Shown in pieces: positions 62,555-64,000 of a DNA stretch of 64,000 nucleotides; position 1 is the first letter of the stretch; the number at the start of each line of letters is the position of its first letter. This DNA is from Pseudomonas putida (GTDB lineage: Bacteria; Pseudomonadota; Gammaproteobacteria; Pseudomonadales; Pseudomonadaceae). The position numbers and the translations under genes are program-made. The DNA lies in NCBI RefSeq assembly GCF_028682395.1, contig NZ_JANHLC010000014.1:1-64000 (forward strand), read 5' to 3'. The notes beneath the pieces are model-generated. The model ran no database searches. It worked only from the letters and a program-made list of their open reading frames with translations, and was not told the origin of the DNA.

Positions 62555-62793
62555 TGGGCCTGTTCCGCGTCGAAGGGCTCTTCGGCCAACTCGCCGTCGC
62601 GCTCAAGCAGCAGTTGCACCTTTTGCTCGGCCTGGGCCAGGGCGCCCTGGCATTCGCGGGTCAGGCGGATACCTTGTTCGAAGGCGGTCAACGAGTCTTC
62701 CAGCGACAGCTCGCCGTTCTCCAGACGCTCAACCAGCGTTTGCAGATCAGAGAGGGATTGTTCGAAATCCAGGGTAGCTTTTTTGCGGGCCAT
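62551..62793 (-). CDS. xseB: Exodeoxyribonuclease VII small subunit
   Basis: The 80-aa helical subunit that binds the XseA nuclease. It carries the family core FEQSLSDLQTLVERLENGELSLEDSL and FEQGIRL. It heads the xseB-ispA-dxs operon, the arrangement common in gammaproteobacteria; xseA is not in the window. Confidence 0.96.
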   Translation of the reverse strand: MARKKATLDFEQSLSDLQTLVERLENGELSLEDSLTAFEQGIRLTRECQGALAQAEQKVQLLLERDGELAEEPFDAEQAQ

Positions 62794-63342
62794 GGTGGCG
62801 TTCTCGGTTGACGTTAAACCGGCGCGACACTAGCAGACAGAGGGCTTCGGGGCAAATGAACGGGGCGGCTGACGTCGTCTTTCAAGAGATCTCCAGTTGT
62901 CGCAGAGGGCCGTCCTTGCGGCAGTGTCGGCATGAGTGACCACACGTGCGGGAGGCGCCGTCGAATGTTGAAATCGGCAGGCTGACCCTAGGTTAACGTG
63001 AGCCCCTTGCCTTCAAACACCGGTCGCCAGCTGCCGGGCCAACATTACTGGCGACAAATCGCCTGGATAAATCGCGCCTTGGCGGATTGGATGGCGGAAT
63101 AATCCGCTAAATTGTCATTTTTCGGCTTTGCCAAAAAAATAACGCCAACGCCTTGACCCAATATTTACGGGGGGTGCGGCGTTAAGCGCAGGTAAAAGAA
63201 CCCTTAACCACAAACCTGCCTGTCATTTTCAAAAGGCTTCTCATAGAATCGCCGCGCACCGTTCATGGCACTTAGCCATATCTGGCAGCCGCATTAATGG
63301 ATGGATGCACCTGACAATCAGAAGCTGTTTAAGGAAGAGCTC
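62794..63342. other. 549-bp intergenic region upstream of the autotransporter gene
   Basis: No credible coding sequence is seen. It holds the xseB promoter region at its left end, an inverted repeat GCGGATT / AATCCGC (63082-63088 and 63101-63107) with a 12-nt loop, and an AT-richer zone around 63105-63170 next to the promoter candidate described separately. Composition and the long spacing suggest a regulated promoter, but I recognise no specific operator. Confidence 0.5.
63220..63249 (+). promoter_or_regulatory. Candidate promoter of the autotransporter gene
   Basis: CTGTCA (63220-63225) and TAGAAT (63244-63249) have 18-bp spacing. The -10 box and GC-rich discriminator CGCCGC match other promoters in this window. 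The start near 63256 leaves an 87-nt leader. Confidence 0.5.
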
Positions 63343-64000
63343 GTGAACCCCGCTATGTTCCGCAAGACCCTTCTCGCACTGGCAATCACTGCCACTGCTC
63401 TGCCGGCCTACGCCGATGACACTCTGGTGCTGACAGACACCGGCCTGGTCAAGACCGCCGATGTGTATACCGGCAACCTGGAAATCACCGGGAGCTTCAC
63501 CAGCACCGACAGCGACGTTGATGCCGTTGAACTGCACGGTATTGACGTGGCCAATGACCTGATCCTCAATGCCACCATCAACGCCAATGGCGAGTTTGCT
63601 GATGGCGTCGATATGGATCAGGACGACAGCACCAAGACCCCGAACAAAATCGGCGGCAACCTGATCAACAAGGGCAGCATCACCATCGTCGGCGATGGCG
63701 GCGCAGCACTGCTGATCGACCCGGCCGAAATCGGCGACAGCGTGATCAATGATGGCACCCTGAGTGTTACAGGCGAGCCGGTCAACGATAACGGCACCAT
63801 CGATCCGGTCCGCGCCCTGGATATCTCCGGCTCCACCACCATCGGTGGCGGTGTGGCCAACGGCCCCGGCGGCAAGATTCTCGCTTCGGGCACCAATGCC
63901 AAGGGCATCTCCATCGCCGGCACCACTGTTGAACATGGCCTGAGGAACTACGGCCTGATCCAGGTGACGGGTAGTGGTGCTACGGCGATCGACCTGACCA
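63343..64000 (+). CDS. Autotransporter-like surface protein, N-terminal part (runs off the window)
   Basis: An open frame of 219 codons to the window edge. I chose GTG 63343, which has AAGGAAGAG just upstream; ATG 63355 is the alternative. A signal peptide is clear (FRKTLLALAITATALPAYA, cleavage before DD). The exported part is rich in Asp, Gly, Asn, Thr and Ile, contains no Cys, and repeats beta-helix-like units such as IGGNLINKGSITIVGDGG, VINDGTLSVTG and LRNYGLIQVTGSGA. This pattern is typical of type V autotransporter passengers; the C-terminal barrel would lie beyond the window. Adhesin or enzyme function cannot be decided. Confidence 0.75.
   Translation, partial: MNPAMFRKTLLALAITATALPAYADDTLVLTDTGLVKTADVYTGNLEITGSFTSTDSDVDAVELHGIDVANDLILNATINANGEFADGVDMDQDDSTKTPNKIGGNLINKGSITIVGDGGAALLIDPAEIGDSVINDGTLSVTGEPVNDNGTIDPVRALDISGSTTIGGGVANGPGGKILASGTNAKGISIAGTTVEHGLRNYGLIQVTGSGATAIDLT

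Noticed and set aside
63266..63280. RpoN (-24/-12) promoter before the autotransporter gene
   Set aside because: TGGCAC is present, but the required GC of the -12 element (TTGCA) is not at the right distance.

Overview
This window is a Pseudomonas chromosome segment. The gene order matches the genus: the 3' tip of a 5S rRNA, birA-coaX, a tRNA cluster, secE-nusG, rplKAJL-rpoBC, str, S10, spc and alpha operons, then katA-ftnA and uvrA. Protein lengths and sequences are of Pseudomonas type, for example RpoC of 1399 aa and KatA of 482 aa. It is probably a non-aeruginosa species of the fluorescens/putida lineages, because the second tuf copy that other pseudomonads carry before tRNA-Trp is missing. 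I see no prophage, insertion sequence, integrase or CRISPR array.

Layout. 1-2305: rRNA operon end, birA, coaX and a small SPOR protein. 2409-3940: tRNA-Tyr, -Gly and -Thr, an empty tufB slot, then tRNA-Trp-secE-nusG. 4058-33286: the transcription/translation supercluster (rplKAJL-rpoBC; rpsL-rpsG-fusA-tuf; rpsJ to rpsN; rpsH to rpmJ; rpsM-rpsK-rpsD-rpoA-rplQ), including rpmD and rpmJ, which are very short. 33465-35532: catalase KatA and a heme-less bacterial ferritin. 35626-40567: uvrA divergent from a YajR-type transporter and ssb. 40759-44799: a YbiO-like mechanosensitive channel and two overlapping sugar-nucleotide SDR genes. 44857-48946 (minus strand): OmpW porin and a ZrgA-type zinc-acquisition operon. 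49076-51538: a small unknown gene, CnoX-like thioredoxin-TPR protein, a methyltransferase and a YbaY-like lipoprotein. 51679-59547: nrdR-ribD-ribE-ribBA-ribH-nusB-thiL-pgpA-(binding protein)-ribA-(membrane protein). 59647-62793 (minus): xseB-ispA-dxs. 63343-64000: the start of an autotransporter-like surface protein that runs off the window.

How it works together. Most of the window is core machinery for making ribosomes, RNA polymerase and the Sec translocon. The operon boundaries are very compact: terminators and the next promoter abut or overlap at tRNA-Trp, S10, spc and alpha. The more informative parts are regulatory or accessory: a strong Zur-like palindrome in front of the zinc operon, an ANR/FNR-like site placed about 41 bp upstream of the inferred ompW start, a RibBA fusion whose GTP cyclohydrolase II half has lost its zinc ligands while a complete RibA is encoded 3.4 kb downstream, an RmlD-like protein without its catalytic Tyr/Lys, and the 5' end of a surface protein. 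I found no clearly undescribed multi-gene system; the zinc operon, built around a MacB/FtsX-type permease, is the best candidate for unknown mechanism.
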